From assembly GCA_003344405.1 (NCBI GenBank), contig NOWV01000100.1:186001-250000 (forward strand): a DNA stretch of 64,000 nt, in the 5' to 3' direction. Under the pieces are notes generated by a model. It was not told where the DNA came from. It saw only the letters and a list, made by a program, of their open reading frames with translations, and made no database searches. Source of the stretch: Trichoplax sp. H2. Lineage: Eukaryota > Placozoa > Uniplacotomia > Trichoplacea. This document shows, in pieces, positions 1-15,300 of this stretch (the stretch's first letter is position 1; each line of letters begins with the position of its first letter). The translations under genes and the position numbers were made by a program.

Positions 1-3000
1 ATTTAAAGTCTTACTTTATATTGATTAAGGAACACTGTTAAAATTGATTAAGATTAAAAGTAGTAGTCTTTAGAGCTGGAGTATAATTTTGCACCCGTTC
101 TCTTGCCATTAATACTGTTACTGGTAAGCGGACATAAAGTAGTTCAAAGTACAAAATGGGTGAAAGCTCTATCTGTAGCATTACGGAATTGGGAAGTTGG
201 GCGGAACAAATGTTACTTCAGTCATTTAGAGTAAATCTCTTATAATAGGCCTTTAGAAAGTTAAAAAAATCGACGCCATAATTCATTTTAATCATATAAC
301 GATACTTAGTAACTTGGTTCAATTTGTGCCATAGTTAGCGGTATAACAGTGACCGAATTTAGGAGACTGAATGCATTTAAGTAGTTCATAAACTGTCAAA
401 GTAGTTAAAAAGTGTCAAATGAACTGTCATGTTTTATTTGGCATCACCACTTACGTATCTATGCAAAGATAATATAACGCTATCACTTCATGTTTTTAAT
501 CTGGCTTTGCGATAGCTCGCTATACGTTTCTTCTCCCCTCACTGTATATCGTACCATTCTTCTATCCCCACTGAATTGAGAATAGCGTCGCTAGCATTTA
601 CTAATAAAATATAACTGACAATGTCACCCCTAGTCGTTAATCAATTTCCGGTAGCTATCGTGATTAATTACTTAACATTACAATAAAAGAGTCAATTTTT
701 GCGTCAATCTAAGCACTCGTATCCTGATATGATTACCCTATCCGATCACCTAATATTGATACTTTTGCCTATTTTAGGATTGACTTCTACAGAACCACAT
801 CAAGCAGTATAATTAGCGTACCAACTGTCGACTACTGTAACATTTATAGTTGTAGTATTAAAAATGGACAAAATCACACTTAAATCAATGGTAACAACGA
901 AGTATAAAGCAATTTTTGCTACGTGACTGGATAATTGTATTTCTTTTAGTGCGAACCAATTCAATTCTAAATTGCGTATGCTTAAAATATTTACGCAATT
1001 CTAATCTGTCATACCATTATTTTGTTTTGATTATAAGTCGCCATTTTAACCAGCATTTAAATGAATATGTCCGTGTAAATGGAGGTACGCAATTTTGATC
1101 GATGCTTTTCTCTAGGCGGACATTCTGACATTAGAAAAATGAAAAGAGAAATTTCGACAATAGACCTTGTTCATTATTCTATAAATTGTAGACTAAGGAT
1201 GACTAGTAAATCACCCTATTTATTTTAACCTCCAATCTAGCTCTTTACTAATTATTATGAAATTAACAAGTATCCTTGACATAACCATTCTTGCCACTGC
1301 TCCTTTTCTCTACCGGATCTTCAATACCTATATTACTTAAAATAATACAAGATAGCCTGTAAGCTATATGATAAAACTGAAAGCCTTTGATATACTTTGA
1401 AAAAAGGCTACCAACGAGTGTTTGATTTATGGTTCGTCCGGTAAGTTATATTTCCATAACATGAGAATACTAGAAGCCAGCAACCCAGTAAGATATCCAA
1501 AACTTTGGGATAGCTGAAATATTAAATTAAAATAGTTACTCACCAACTATTATATAAAATGAGACAATGGCTTACTTAAAATGAGATAATAGGTCACGAT
1601 AATCACGATATAAATAAATAGATATCACTTTGACATCGCCCATCTGTCAATACTACCCATCTCGTATATGCTAAATAGTGCAGAATATATCAAAGTATGT
1701 AATTGTTCTTGATATTGAAGGATATAAATAATTTATCACCGCTTTTATATTGATGTATGCGTCAATAAATAATCTATCACTGCAATCAATAAAGTAGATT
1801 TTCTAATTATTCCATATTACTATAAAAATCGAATAATGAAATATGTCACGCATAAAGGCTTGCTGGTCTGAATGTTATATTATCCTTTTACAGGTTATAA
1901 GACAATTTAATGTCAGTGAAATGGTTGTTTGACGCTACTATTGAACTATGACGATGTAATATTTCCTTCCTATAAATATAGGCTAATATTATGATTAATT
2001 ACTATTTTGGAACGATTTGTACATTGCCGTGAATACCACATCCTAACTTATATTAAATGAATCATTTTTCTAGTCAAAAAGGTAATGCGCTTACTTGCCT
2101 GTCACGGACTACTCTCCTGTCAAAAGATAAAGTTTAGTATTCTTCTCTTCTAATTTATATAAGTTACTACACTAACACTACCAATGCTATCTTATTCGTG
2201 AAAACTACAAAATCGGTTAACAATGAGCGAATTCCACAATTACGTACAAGTTAATAATATAATTAAAGTTTAGTCAACCTAACCTATGTTGGCAGAAATC
2301 TACTAAAACACAAGTACTTAATCTATAGTACTATTCTTGGTGTATTTGTACCGTGACATTACCAGAAAGATATTTATTACTATCTTCATTTACTGTACAG
2401 TAGACTATTTTTTGAATTAAAGTGAAAATAATCCTCTTACCAAGAAAAATCGAGCGTAAATTGTATATAAACTACTTTCAATGATAACATTTTCAGGAAA
2501 CTTCGAGGTGTTATAGCATTATAACGGCTGTAAATTATTCTCAGCTTTAGAATCCATTACGTTAAAATTTGTGAACACGTCTCAATCAAATAATATTGGA
2601 TTATTATGAAGTTATAGGGAGTACGGTAGTATCTGTAAAAATGTTAATACGATAAACTAATCTGATTAAACTTCTAACTTTCACCTCAAAAATTCGCGCG
2701 CAAGTACCTACCCTTGTAAGCCACAACGACACTACGCAATTGAAAATTTTCTTGCCTACGGCAAACTAATTCCTACAATTAAATATTGGGTCATTTTAAG
2801 AAATCGGATTTGATCATCACAACGAGATTACCTTCCTTGTCAGTTTTTACCAGAGCTAATCTTCTGGCATTTAATTACGAATTCAGCTTTTCCAATATTT
2901 CTTTCTAGTACAATGCAAAATTACTTCCGTAGCATATTATACAATCTTTCAAAGTATTATATATTCTATAATATTATACCTATCGAATAAAATGATCTAA

Positions 3001-6000
3001 AGGTATAATTTTGATAGAACATCACTAATACTACTCTTAACGCTTTTCAGTATTCTTCATTTTTAAATTGTTGACGCAAATCATGATCATTAGCAAAACT
3101 ATCATTTACCAGGTAATTGATGATGTGTCTTATAGAATAAAAGATGTTAGTCAGTCATGTTTCCTTAAGTCAAGAAAATATGAGATAAGAATGATATTCG
3201 TCTGTATTAAGGTTAATTGGGTAAGAAACTGTTGATTCTAAATTGGAGCCTTTCATTCTTAACGGTCAATGAAATTAAGACATGTTAACAATTGACTGCG
3301 ACATAGCACGTGCAATGATCATCTTGTAGACATTCATTTGACAGTAAACAATTTACTACATTCTATAATTGCGTGTCAATTTTACTTGTAATTGTCCACT
3401 GCTCAATTTCATCATGAGTTCGCATTATCAATATTGGTTATTTTTGTTTGTATTTTCTTAATTTTTGATTACAATTAAAACCCACGCATTCTTGACTGAT
3501 TGCGTAGTATTTAAATCTTGCAATATCATCCAAATACAGTAATGAAATGTAGATTTACCGTTTAAATAAGTGATTATTCTATAGTCCATTAGTTTTTAAC
3601 AAAAATATAGTACTATTTCTATCCCTAGTGTGAACTAGTCGCACGATAGTTAGTCACCCAATATAGCGGGTTAAAAAGTGTTTATTACTTAATAAAATTA
3701 TTGTGCAATATTACTGCAATAGAAATAAGTTTAGGTAAATTACACAAAGCTAGCTTTCGGGCTAGCCGTTGAACTCCCTTCTAAAAGAGTCAACCGTTCT
3801 TTTTATCCTCTATCTTTAATTTTTGCCCATTACTGCAACATTTATCTATCTCATGATTTATGATTTAACACAGAAAGTAAAATAAGACAATCCAAAAGTT
3901 ATGTTATTATCAATCAATATCAAGTCGGGCGTAAATAAATACGGACGTTCGCGGTAATATTAAGATATCGACTGATAATGCGGTATAGGCAATCCGATTT
4001 ACTACAACACCAACTCCTAGATGAAGTAACCACTATCACATCGATTTATTTATATGAATAGCATCAGTAATTTTATCATCGGCAATAAAATTCTATTATT
4101 TGTAAAATAACAACAATAAATTATCCAATAATATAATGCGTCAGCGATTACTAATATTTTATTTAAATGCTAGATTTTATTTTATACATTAATTTTGAAA
4201 GGCATGTGTTGTGAAATTGTGTAGGTTAGATTGCACTTTATCTTTTGCAATGCTTTATAGTACAGTAGTATTAAATTTAGACCGGAATTCCTTGCTCTAC
4301 GAGTACTCGTATTTTGTGCCGAAGAACCACCAACATTGGCGGAAGCCTTTGAAAGAGAAGATATAATTTCCTTTTACTTTTCTATTCATTTTAAGTAGCA
4401 GCCCTTGCTTTCAAGCAGTTTCCTCCTACTGTTGTAAGCTAAAATCTTGTATGGCAATGCCAAATGATCATGTAATCATGGTTAAGATTTTATTTGGTCT
4501 ATAAGTGAAAATATTGTTGTAGGGTATAGTTCATCTTTCTCCTATTAACTTCAATACAATAAGATATTAAAACTTTATAATATGACCAATTACTATTCGT
4601 ATTTATTTTCAGTTTTAAAATATCAGTCATTGTCAAAAATATATGGCTAACATCTGATTATCTTAAATTAAAAGTTAATCCAAGAATTACCAAGACAAGG
4701 CTATTGATCCTTGCAAATACTATTAAATCATAAGTGGAAGATTTCATTGGATGTAGCTTATTCATAAATGAAATCGTATTCAAATTTATGACTATATTAC
4801 TGCGTAACACCTTCGTTATTATATATCATAACTAAAACATTGACATTACAATTAGAAGACTTATCATATTAATTCAGATTCATGGCTAATCTAGTAAATT
4901 CTTAAAAGACAAAATGATGTTAAACCAGCATTGAATGTATTTTACTTGCAAAGTTATATCGAATCTACAGCGCTCTATAAACTATAAGAAATGCCCATTT
5001 CTACAGCAACGAAACAGGAAAAAATCTTTTTTTAGACAGTAGGTATAATATTTAGAAGTTTTAATAAAAAGCAATCCCATACTCTTATCCTTAGAAAAAC
5101 ACTACAAAGGAAGTTCACTTTATTTGTAATGATCGTACTTCAAAATAACATTCATAGCAATGTTTTATTTTAAATGTTATTCAACTCTAAGGATAAAAGA
5201 TCTTGATAGGCATAATGCGCACATGCCATAATTTACAGATATTACTAAATCTTGAGAAAATATTTCTAGCTAGAATTGTGGTATTGATACTCTAGCCATG
5301 TATAGCTAATATTTTAAGGTTATAATTCACTAATTGAGACAAAGAAATTGATTATTTTCGACATGAGACTTTGAATCAATTATTATGCACACTAGTACAT
5401 CGATGCAAAATTCAGTACTGTGACAAGGATAATTTGAAAAAGCTTTCTGATCTAGACAACATAACACAAGATAAACTGGAACAGAGACGATGCCTTCCGT
5501 TAGGAAGTTATACTTGTACATATCACGCGAGCTTTATACCTGCGTATTACAGAAATTCACATTAACTTATTGAATAGGCAATCAAGATAAATTTACGAGA
5601 ATAAATTATTTTAATCGTAAATAATATAAAGCACCAAATAACGGAACTATTTTACGTTTATCCTATCACAAATAGTATAAAATAGAAATTATCAATTGAA
5701 TTGCTGAGTTGATTGATTGATCGATAATTATAATTAACTAAATCGATTATAAATTTACTGTGCCCGGTACTAGTTTATCAACGATATTCAAGTCCATGAC
5801 TAGATTATATCTGCGATATCAAGTACATCCTGACTGTTTCCACTAGGAAGAGCTGATAATAGAAGATAATGCGATATGAGTACTTTTAATCATAGCATGT
5901 TCAGTCCACATCAAGGTTAGGTTAGTTTTAATTAGCGCAGACAAATAAATATACAATAGTTGCTAATAGCATTTATGTCTTATTATTCTAAATTTACATT

Positions 6001-8800
6001 TATATATGGCGATTCTTCATCGCTACTACCATTCAGGAATAAAATTGTCTATTACATGTACGAATTAATTACTGATACCTGATTAAAGGTCAATAATTTT
6101 AAAAATGATTTTAGCTTCATGTTGATTTATCTTAAACCAATCTATTTCCTAGTAAAGTCTAAAATCATTTACAAAAAGATAACGCAATCTACAACTGAAT
6201 AGGAATTATATTGTAATCATTCTTAATTGCCCACTGTCATTCTTCATTCTGAAAATAGTACACCCACATCTTAGGTTTAGAATATTCTAGATGCAATCTG
6301 AAAAATAAACTTTTTTGTCTAGGCTATTTTCGACAATCTTTGGTAGCTCCTTCAAGATAGCCAGATCTTGACATGATGTCTAATTTTGTAAAGATCTTTT
6401 TTTATAAGTATGTTACTATATTAAATACAAGGCTGGGATTAATTCCTTAATGAAGTGTTGTTTCTCCAAGTGTAGTAGTGCATTTCTATCTTCTAGTTAT
6501 ATTAATAGCAGACTTTATGTTATTGATAACGAAAGTAATCTGAGACTTTAAGATAATTTATTTGGCAGGAATGCGTGCATGATCCACTTTTACTACCGTA
6601 TATAGGATAAATCAACTGATGAATCAATACCTTTTGCACTCTCATTAATCTCATATTCTTATTGACAATAAGCATTACCATGACATCTTTTCATGCTTGT
6701 ACGGAAATTAAATATGATCTAAGACGAAAACAGATAACCGAATATACTAGTGTCCTTACATTCAATGAGATCAGATTTTATAATAGATGACATTGCTTAT
6801 CAAAATGATCTAAGACACCCACTAAATAAGAATGATAACTTTAAAATATATTTACAGGCCATATGCATGTAACCTAGCATTAAAACTTTATGATTGATAT
6901 CTATTATTTCAATCGTAATAAGTAAATATAGAAAAGTAAATTAATTGAATTCAGAATATACATTAAATTATTGTATGAACATCTCGTTAAACTTGTACAG
7001 TAGTTTTCTATCCTTACGAATATCCTTTAAATACCGCTGGTTTTTAAACACCAAAAATAAACATAAAATAATGCATGGAAAAGATTGAATGCTTTTAAAT
7101 GTAACAGAATGAGCTATATTAAATAAAAAAACGATTACTGCAAGATAAAATAAATATAGATTCAGGAATTTTATTTAGTTCCATCAATACTGAGACGTCA
7201 TCATATTGATAGTCGAACTGCTGATGAAAAACAATACCCAAATCAATGCTGATCGATCTGCTAACGTGAGATGGTTAAATCAGAAAGCAATAATTATTGA
7301 TGATGGTCGCATCAGATCGTTTTATAATGACAACAAAATTTTTAATAATCTTAAATTTATGAATCCCACGGTATGAATCATTTTATGCCAATAAAACGTC
7401 TTGATTATTAATAATTATTAATCGATTATATGCGATGTTACGATCGAACAAAGATAGAGCATTTCAAATCAAATTTTCTACCTTGCTTGTTTGTAAGAAT
7501 TATGCAATTTTATCTTACTCTATTATTATCCAGCTGTGCTTCGTGGAAAAAGGCAGATAAATAGAATAGAGACGATAGCATCGTGGATATCCAGATAATA
7601 ACTGGCATTATTGAGTTAGTTAAAGTTCAACATTGCGTGCGTTTACACGATAAACAACTCTTAAGGAGCATGTCTGTTTTGTAATACTTTACTTCAATAG
7701 TTATTAAGCTAATTTTGATACCTATATATACTTAATCATCTATTATACCATTTTGTGTCTTATTGATATTAAAATAATTTAATTCTTGAATAGATTCATC
7801 GATTTGATATTATCGTCGTCATTTTTTTGTTTAATCAATCAGAGTCAATTTTTTTAAACTGACGTTTTCAAATTATGTAACGGTTGTCCAGGTGTCATAT
7901 TCTGGTAATAAAATGATATTATCGCTGCAAGTTGGAGCTATTTCATGGTATTATATTGTATCATGCTATAGTTATTCAAGTATTGACCAAGTGTTGATAT
8001 TAAAATCAATTATGATTGACGTCAATACATTAATTACGACGAAAATTTTCGTATCAATGGACTAGAAAATTCTGGAAAATTTTTGCGCCAAGCGCTATTT
8101 TGAAAGACAGTTCTTTTGTTTTTTTTTGGCATCATATTATCAACGGAGCAATAACTATTCATATAAAGTATTGCTTAATTTTAAATTAATTAGACAACTG
8201 AAAAAATCAGACTTTATACTAATATTGAGGTATGATTACAAAAGATACACCAAAAATCTGATGATACTTCAAATTGTCATTACAATATTAATTACTTTCA
8301 TCTGAACAACATAAAATAAATGATTATTTATATATATATATATATCTTTCCTAATGCATATATTATTTTAACGGAAAAAGTAATAAAATAATAAAAATTG
8401 AAGAGAGTAACCTTAATGCCAATTCACACCTAATTTTAATTCACATATTATCTATCACAATCTAAATTTAAAACAAGTATTCATTTACTACAACAAGTAT
8501 AGTCATATTTTGAACTTTTGAACTGGAAAAAGAACGTGAAGTACAATCGATAAAATATAATATACTGTAAAGGTAGAAAATAAGGTTAAAATAATTTTCG
8601 AATAATGATGGATGGAATGTACTACAGACGCTATTGATATATTATTGACAAGTATTCTAGAGATATTCAGTACGTTTGAATACCTTGTCAATATTGCATT
8701 ACTTGAATAGATGAGGTATAGAAAAACAATAACAAGCATTATTTTGCATTGTATTAACAATTGTATATAAAGTGCTGTAAAAATTAGAAGTATTGCAGAT
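1..8800. other. gene-poor AT-rich stretch
   Basis: No exon, RNA gene or repeat array could be supported here. Open frames are all under about 90 codons and show no family motif; the hydrophobic minus-strand frame at 8503-8760 looks like AT-rich chance. A short TA run lies at about 8328-8345. A region of this size without recognisable exons could be intergenic or a long intron of a gene starting outside the window. Confidence 0.5.
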
Positions 8801-8874
8801 AAATTTGAAAAAATAGTTTGACCATTTTGAATATTTCTGATAGCTATCCAACTCTAGTTTCAACTGATACAATC

Positions 8875-10839
8875 ATGCAAACACTGAGGCCTCTTGATTT
8901 GCATCTGGCTATGCCAATGATATTATTCTTGTTATATCTTACGGCAATGGATATCCAAAGGTTAGATGGAGCTGCAATTTGGAATAACAACACTATTTCT
9001 ACAACCAAATTAAAGCAATTGAAATGGATTGATGCATCACTGGAATGGACACGAAAGAGAAATTGTTCAAATGAATTGAATCAAAAATTGTGTAGGCATA
9101 TCTCTAATCGAGATAAGACACAAATGAATATCTATATGGCTGTATCCAAGCATAAGAAGGACAAATTAAAAATTATACTGTCTGAAAAGATATTTCGCAA
9201 GCAAAAATATGTAGCTGATGCCGTTATCGCTATTGACGTATTCCCTGAGTTAGCATTTGGCCATCCGGTCTACGTTTATGCTGTTAAGCGCTCACAAAAT
9301 CGTGAAAAGTGCCAAGAACGATTAGGTAAATATGTAGATAATGAAGATTGCATATTTGCTGTTAAATTATTCCATCACAAAATCGATTCCATGATTGAAA
9401 CCTTACCCAGAGTATATGCTGGAAGTGATAATTCGTATAAGCAAATGCTAACCTGCCAATCAGAAATGGCTGGCTTTGCTTCGTGTCAATCAAGAATGAA
9501 TTATCACCATAAATGGAACAATGTTGCAAGCGCAATGCAATCATATCCTCCTATCAAATTTAAATCATGTGGGACTAATAAAACTGAATCGATTGCAATC
9601 TTAATCAGTGGTTTTTGGAATAACCAAATGTCCTCTCCACGATATCAGGATAATATCATCAAGCTACGAAATAACCTGTTAAATTTAGGTTACCGAAAAG
9701 ACAACATTATTACATTTTTTGCAGGTAAATCTCTCATTTTTTTTATAATTCTATACGTCATTTGCAACTACCTTTACCTAAACTAGTACATTATAGGGAG
9801 TATAATCGTTATTATATTTAGATTCATGTATCAGTAAATCTACTTAGCAGTTCGTATAGATAATAATCACCTCTCTATATGCAACATTACTTCTTAAAAT
9901 AAAAACTGAGTTTAAAATTAGTATTACTGAATTATGATAATAAATAGAGAATATTTTTATTTATTCTGCTAAGATTGATTTGTAATAAAAATATATTTTA
10001 ATATTGATTTCCCGTCTAAATTGCACATCTATATTCATCCATTATTAAGATTGTGCATATGATATCATCATAATACTATGCTGTACGTATATTGAGCTAT
10101 TATTACAACCGCACAATTAATAATGATTAAAATACCCGAGATACTCAATATAAATAAGTTAGACTGTGACTGACATTCTACCTTATACATTTTCACTTTT
10201 ACTCTCTTTCATAGGTGGAGATAAGCAACTTGATTTTATACCAGCTGTTATGGATTTGCAAATTGTTCGATCTATTCGTGAAGCGTGCAAATGCAGTAGT
10301 CGTTCATTGTTTTTGTATTTAAATAGTCCAACAGTCAATTTCAATAAATTGTTACTATTGGATATTGAAAATAATGGCTTTGCAGAATATTACCAGACTT
10401 TACCCTATAAGCAAATCGTTAATGAACTAAGAAGGTGCTCAGCAAAAAATAAAATTATTGTCGTTGATCAATCTCATAGCAATCAATTCGTGAATAAAAT
10501 TAAGGATCAGCATGTTAAAGGAGCTATTGTAGTTGGATCAGCAGACTTTATGAACTATAGTTACGGCTATAAATTAACCCGGCATTTCATTCAAGCTCAT
10601 TCTAGCCATTGTATAGGGGATATTATAAATGTAAGTACAGTAAATTACGTAGATTTATTAAATAATTGTCAAAAGAAATCCCATTTCCTTTCTATTGATG
10701 GCTTTCCATATATAATAACTTTCAGGAAGCAGCAAATTCTACCAATGGTGTTACTCATATAGCTGAAGACGCTAAGCCCTTCGAGTATAACCTCTACGGA
10801 TCTAATTGCATCACTAAAAGCTTAGAAACAAAAAAATAA
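8875..10839 (+). CDS. secreted legumain/caspase-like fold protein, probably catalytically dead
   Basis: Three exons join in phase: 8875-9724, 10215-10630 and 10726-10839, giving 459 residues. The start is the ATG just before a hydrophobic signal-like stretch (residues about 10-24). Residues about 30-235 are a Cys-containing domain I do not recognise. Residues about 240-420 follow the order of a clan CD (C13 legumain/caspase) core: strand IAILISGFW, helix, strand NIITFF, strand SLFLYLNS, helix, strand KIIVVD, then a GSADF..SYGY segment. In active members the third strand ends in Asp-His-Gly and the fourth in Ala-Cys-Glu; here these sites read Ser-Pro-Thr (about 321-323) and Gln-Ser-His (369-371). 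Seen: the strand/helix pattern and the missing His and Cys. Inferred: an inactive, secreted protease relative. The donor at 10631 is a perfect GTAAGT. The stop codon overlaps an AATAAA. Fold assignment needs a profile search. Confidence 0.6.
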
Positions 10840-10840
10840 A
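10835..10840 (+). promoter_or_regulatory. candidate poly(A) signal overlapping the stop codon
   Basis: AATAAA contains the TAA that ends the legumain-like frame. If it is the functional signal, the 3' untranslated region would be very short. This is a hexamer match only and the tract is A-rich, so chance is possible. Confidence 0.3.
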
Positions 10841-12372
10841 AATTTTCAAATGCTGAAAGATTTCTTTTTATATCAATTGCATAATCATTAAACGATGTAT
10901 CATACTACTAAACCTAATATTGATAAAAATTTTAATATGCATTTGGAACTAACAGAATCTAATATTAAGGGATTAATCTATAGCTACGGCATACTTATGA
11001 CAACAACTATTACGAAACATCAGTAGAAGTGATCTCTGATGATCTAATAATGGTGCAGTGTTAAGAGCAGATGCAAGTTACAAATTGAAATGTATTGTTA
11101 ATTCAAATTTATTCTTACCTATTACATAAAAATTTCAAGTAATTGTTAATTTACTTTACGATTCTCTACTTAAATATCTTACATTATACTGATAAAGCCC
11201 TCAGTGCTGATAATTAGCCTTTTAATATCTTTGTAAAGAATTTGTTTTATCCAATGGAATTTTATAATAGAAACTAGAAACTAATTTATAACTATAGTAA
11301 ACCTATATTGACAGAATAATTTGTAACACGATTTAACATCACACTGTTTTAACATTTTCAATATTTAAGCAATATGTCAACCGACTCGTTCAATCTACAC
11401 CACATTTATTCTATAATTAATAAATAAATTTATATCATGGGCTTGTTGTGGATGATCATTCTAAAGTAAACGTAAAATCCTAAAATCTCTGTTTGCTGTA
11501 TTCAATCACTGAGACAATAAAATTCGATAGAAATGATCATTTCGAACTATTTATTTTTTCGTTTTAAGCAACATCAATTTTGAAGTATTTTAGCGATATT
11601 AGACACTATTTATTTTAGCAGACTTTCAGTTCTTTGTATATAACGTATAAATTGTCTTCGTTTTTGCTATTGTTAAAAATGCCAGCAAAATACCCGACAG
11701 AATATGTCAATATCAACTTCCAATGTAAATCAAGTTATTTTACTTAGCAACGCAAATGATGATAAAATGTATATACACTCGTACATAGGTACTTCATATC
11801 AACATTGAGATTTGTAATAACCAATGTCAAGGTCAGTATTATATCATCTTTAGAATAAAACAATGTTCATTTCGGCATGGGCGCCATTTATGTAAGTGCC
11901 CTCTAGTAGAATACTTATTTCTGCAGCCATGTGACATACAGCAGAGAATTAAATTGTACAGCAACAGTATGATTCTTTACTAAACTATTCCTGAGTCGAA
12001 TTTGTCCAGGAAATAAATTAGATCAAGGTGCACTGATAGAAAATAAATCTAATATGCTTTAAAGGTTTATTATTAATACAAATAGGTTGACAACCTTATG
12101 ATTGGACCGTTAGGTATAAATCAATTTTTAGACTGCTGTATTTGATTTCACTCATTGTAAACGATTAGTTGTCCATTGGAATTGATGGTGACAACAGCAA
12201 AATTATTATCGAAAAATGAAAATAACTTCTACTGTTTTGAAGGGATTATGATGTTCCACATCATTTCAAGTAGACAATCCTAATTGATCAATGAAAATAA
12301 CCAACAATACAATTAAACAATGACCAAGTAATAATTGTCATATATTAATTAGCCTTTCTAGTTACCGTTTAA
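10841..12372. other. intergenic, no gene seen
   Basis: Convergent interval between the legumain-like gene (+) and PEX2 (-). It is AT-rich, with no open frame or repeat worth reporting. Confidence 0.5.
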
Positions 12373-15300
12373 TTAATCTCTAGCAAAAGCAAGTTCATGG
12401 TCACGGATAACACGTCCGCAGCTAGGACAATTCACGGTAACAGACGCTAACATTCGAGACTAAAATGAAAAAATTTAGAGCAATGATATAACCACTACAT
12501 AAGTCTTTAGGTAATAGCAGAAAATTTTAATATAGCAACATATTTATAACTATGCAAGTGAACACCTTGTAATTAGCTTACCTTGATACAATAATAACAG
12601 AAGCGATGACCGCAAGACGCTTGATAGATATTGCAAGGAATTTCACCACAAAATGCACAGTCTGTACTCTTAATAGAACTTTTAGGAGATAATTCACTCC
12701 AAAGTAATTGCTTAAAGAACATTTTAGTTTGATAGATGTTAACTAAAGGCAATACAAATGCTAAAAATTCCTAAAAAAGAGAAATATATATATTGATAAA
12801 AATTGCTTTGATCGTTAAATTTCAAATATTGAGACATTGTACAGCAATGAACGATTAAATTTTGATAAAAAATAATTTATTAAACACTTAACGGTGATTC
12901 CATTCCAAAGTAAAGCCCTATTCATGTATTCGAAACTTATCTGATGCACAAATAGTAATCCACATTAGTGCTAAAAATAGGTGTTTAATCTTACAGCAAG
13001 ATTAGCTATAAAACGTAGAAAGATGTAATACAGTTGTTATTACTTGTCTCAAGGACTGTGGATTAGAATATTCAGGATGTATACTTAATATTCTTTCTAA
13101 TAAATTTTTATACCTATCAAATAGAAACAAGTAATTATTACATATCCACCAAGTACAGTAAATGCTGAAACAATATTGAAAGTCTAGCTATTCAGATTTA
13201 AAGTAAAGGTATATTCTTGAATTAATATACCATTACATTTTGTTCCTATATTATTTACTATCTCATAGGTTATGATATTGTATAGAAAGTATTCTTCCAC
13301 AAAGATACAGAAGTAATAAAGTACTAAAATTGTCCATTTATCTTCAAACTTAAGCGTATAAATGGTAATGTTATCTTTAATGAGTACAATTGTAATCTTT
13401 TATTTAATATTCTTCTATCGCTAAGAAGAATCATTTGTATTACTATAATATGTCGATCTGATACACATACCGTAATATAATGTAATCGTGATCACACGCT
13501 ATCTGTTTTCATAATTTATTAATATTTCCGAAGACGGATACTATTTCAGTAAGTATTTTGAGATAAAGTATATCTGCAAAGACAGCATCAAGGGTGTAAT
13601 GATCGATTTTAAGGTGCATGATGTGCATCTTTGTTTTTCAAATACTGAAATATTCAAGAGTTCATAATGTACTAAAATTATTCAGTTTACCTTCCAGTTT
13701 GCAAAAACGAAAAAAAATTAGCTAATGACCCAATTGTCAAAATATTATCCAATAGTGCGATACCCCTTACAACCTGCCGAATGTTAGTCAAAAAAGAATT
13801 GAATGATAAATATGCAGCGGACTTATGTATTCAAATTGGGATATTCATTGAATCCTTTACTTGTCGCAATAAATAATTATTCCGAGCGTAGTCACTGAAT
13901 TGACTCAGTCTTTCTTTCAGCCATGGCAGAAAGACTGTTAAGATGCCAAATAGTATCCGTTGAATTCTATTAATTTCGGAATTATCTAAAGTTATTGTAA
14001 AATGAAAAATATTTCCCTGTTATCAATATAATTTCAAGCATACATAATACTAGTCAGATGTATGCCTATTTTACAAAGCATTTCTACATTATTTGCATAA
14101 GTGTCAAGATTACAGAGTGACTACTGCTGTTAGTACAAGAAATGGTACAACATCAATAAAGTATAAACGCTTATTATGCTTTTCAATTAAGATTACTAAT
14201 TAATTAATTTTTTATTTCATTTCGTCACTTTAATGGAAACGTGATAAACCAACAATATATTTAGTAGAAGATGGTTTTCACCTTTATGTCGATAAGCGAT
14301 ATTCAGCATTTGTTGACCTAATGTCGCTCCATTAGATAATACAGAATGCTAAAGTCGAGACGATAAAGTTTAACAATATTTAATTTACAATATTAATTTT
14401 ATGACAGGAAAGCAAATTATCGAATAATATTTATGAGAAGTACAAGTATAAAGTCGTACCTAACGAGACGATATAAAGGGGGAAAATTAATTACCTTCAA
14501 CTACTATAATTACAGATTATATCTACTTTTCTGATAATTATTAATTACGTCTACCATCAATAAGTCTATTACCTTCCATACTAGATATCGTAATGCTAGC
14601 AATAATTCTGGCTCGTACTTCGTCAACAAGCCAGCCTAGATGTTGACAATTCAAATGGTAAATAGTAACTATATGTAATGCGAGTAAGTACTATAAAAGT
14701 TCAAGTTACGTCAATAATATTGATCTAAATAGCAACAAGATAAAATCAATTTTGTATATTATAGACAAATACAGTCGATTTAATCTTACAATCGTTATTG
14801 ATATTGAACGTTGCCAAGGGGCATTATTACCGATCAATCAATAGTATACTTTATTGATTTGGTAACTAGTATAACAGACAGATTCATCAGCGCTATCCTA
14901 AGCACAAATCTCCATGTTTACACATTTATAAGGAGATTGATTGATTCTCTTCCGTTGATGGTTTATAAACCATTAACGCATATTGAAGTGTAACTACATA
15001 CGAGTATAGAAAAGTATTTCATAAACAATGCTTAATATTTATGATTCATTCTCTTCAAACATGCACACCAATCTTTAATATATCCTATGAAGTAAAAAGT
15101 ACCAATACATACAGTATGCGAAGTATAAGGCAGATTCTACGAGTACAATATACGCATTTAGCATGATATATCATTAGCATTTCAAGTGTTATCCAAGTAA
15201 GTATAAAATGTCTACAATTTCTATTAACTAGCAAAACAGGAGTATTAATCGTGATTGTATCCAGGCATGTAAATAGCATTATTGAAACGTCATATTATTA

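Noticed and set aside
5330-5565. Overlapping frames of about 64 codons on both strands
   Set aside because: Isolated in AT-rich sequence without motif or splice context.
5900-5940. TTAGG-like string (AAGGTTAGGTTAG) as telomeric repeat
   Set aside because: Only two units, no array; chance in AT-rich DNA.
8326-8347. TA dinucleotide run
   Set aside because: Very short, ordinary microsatellite.
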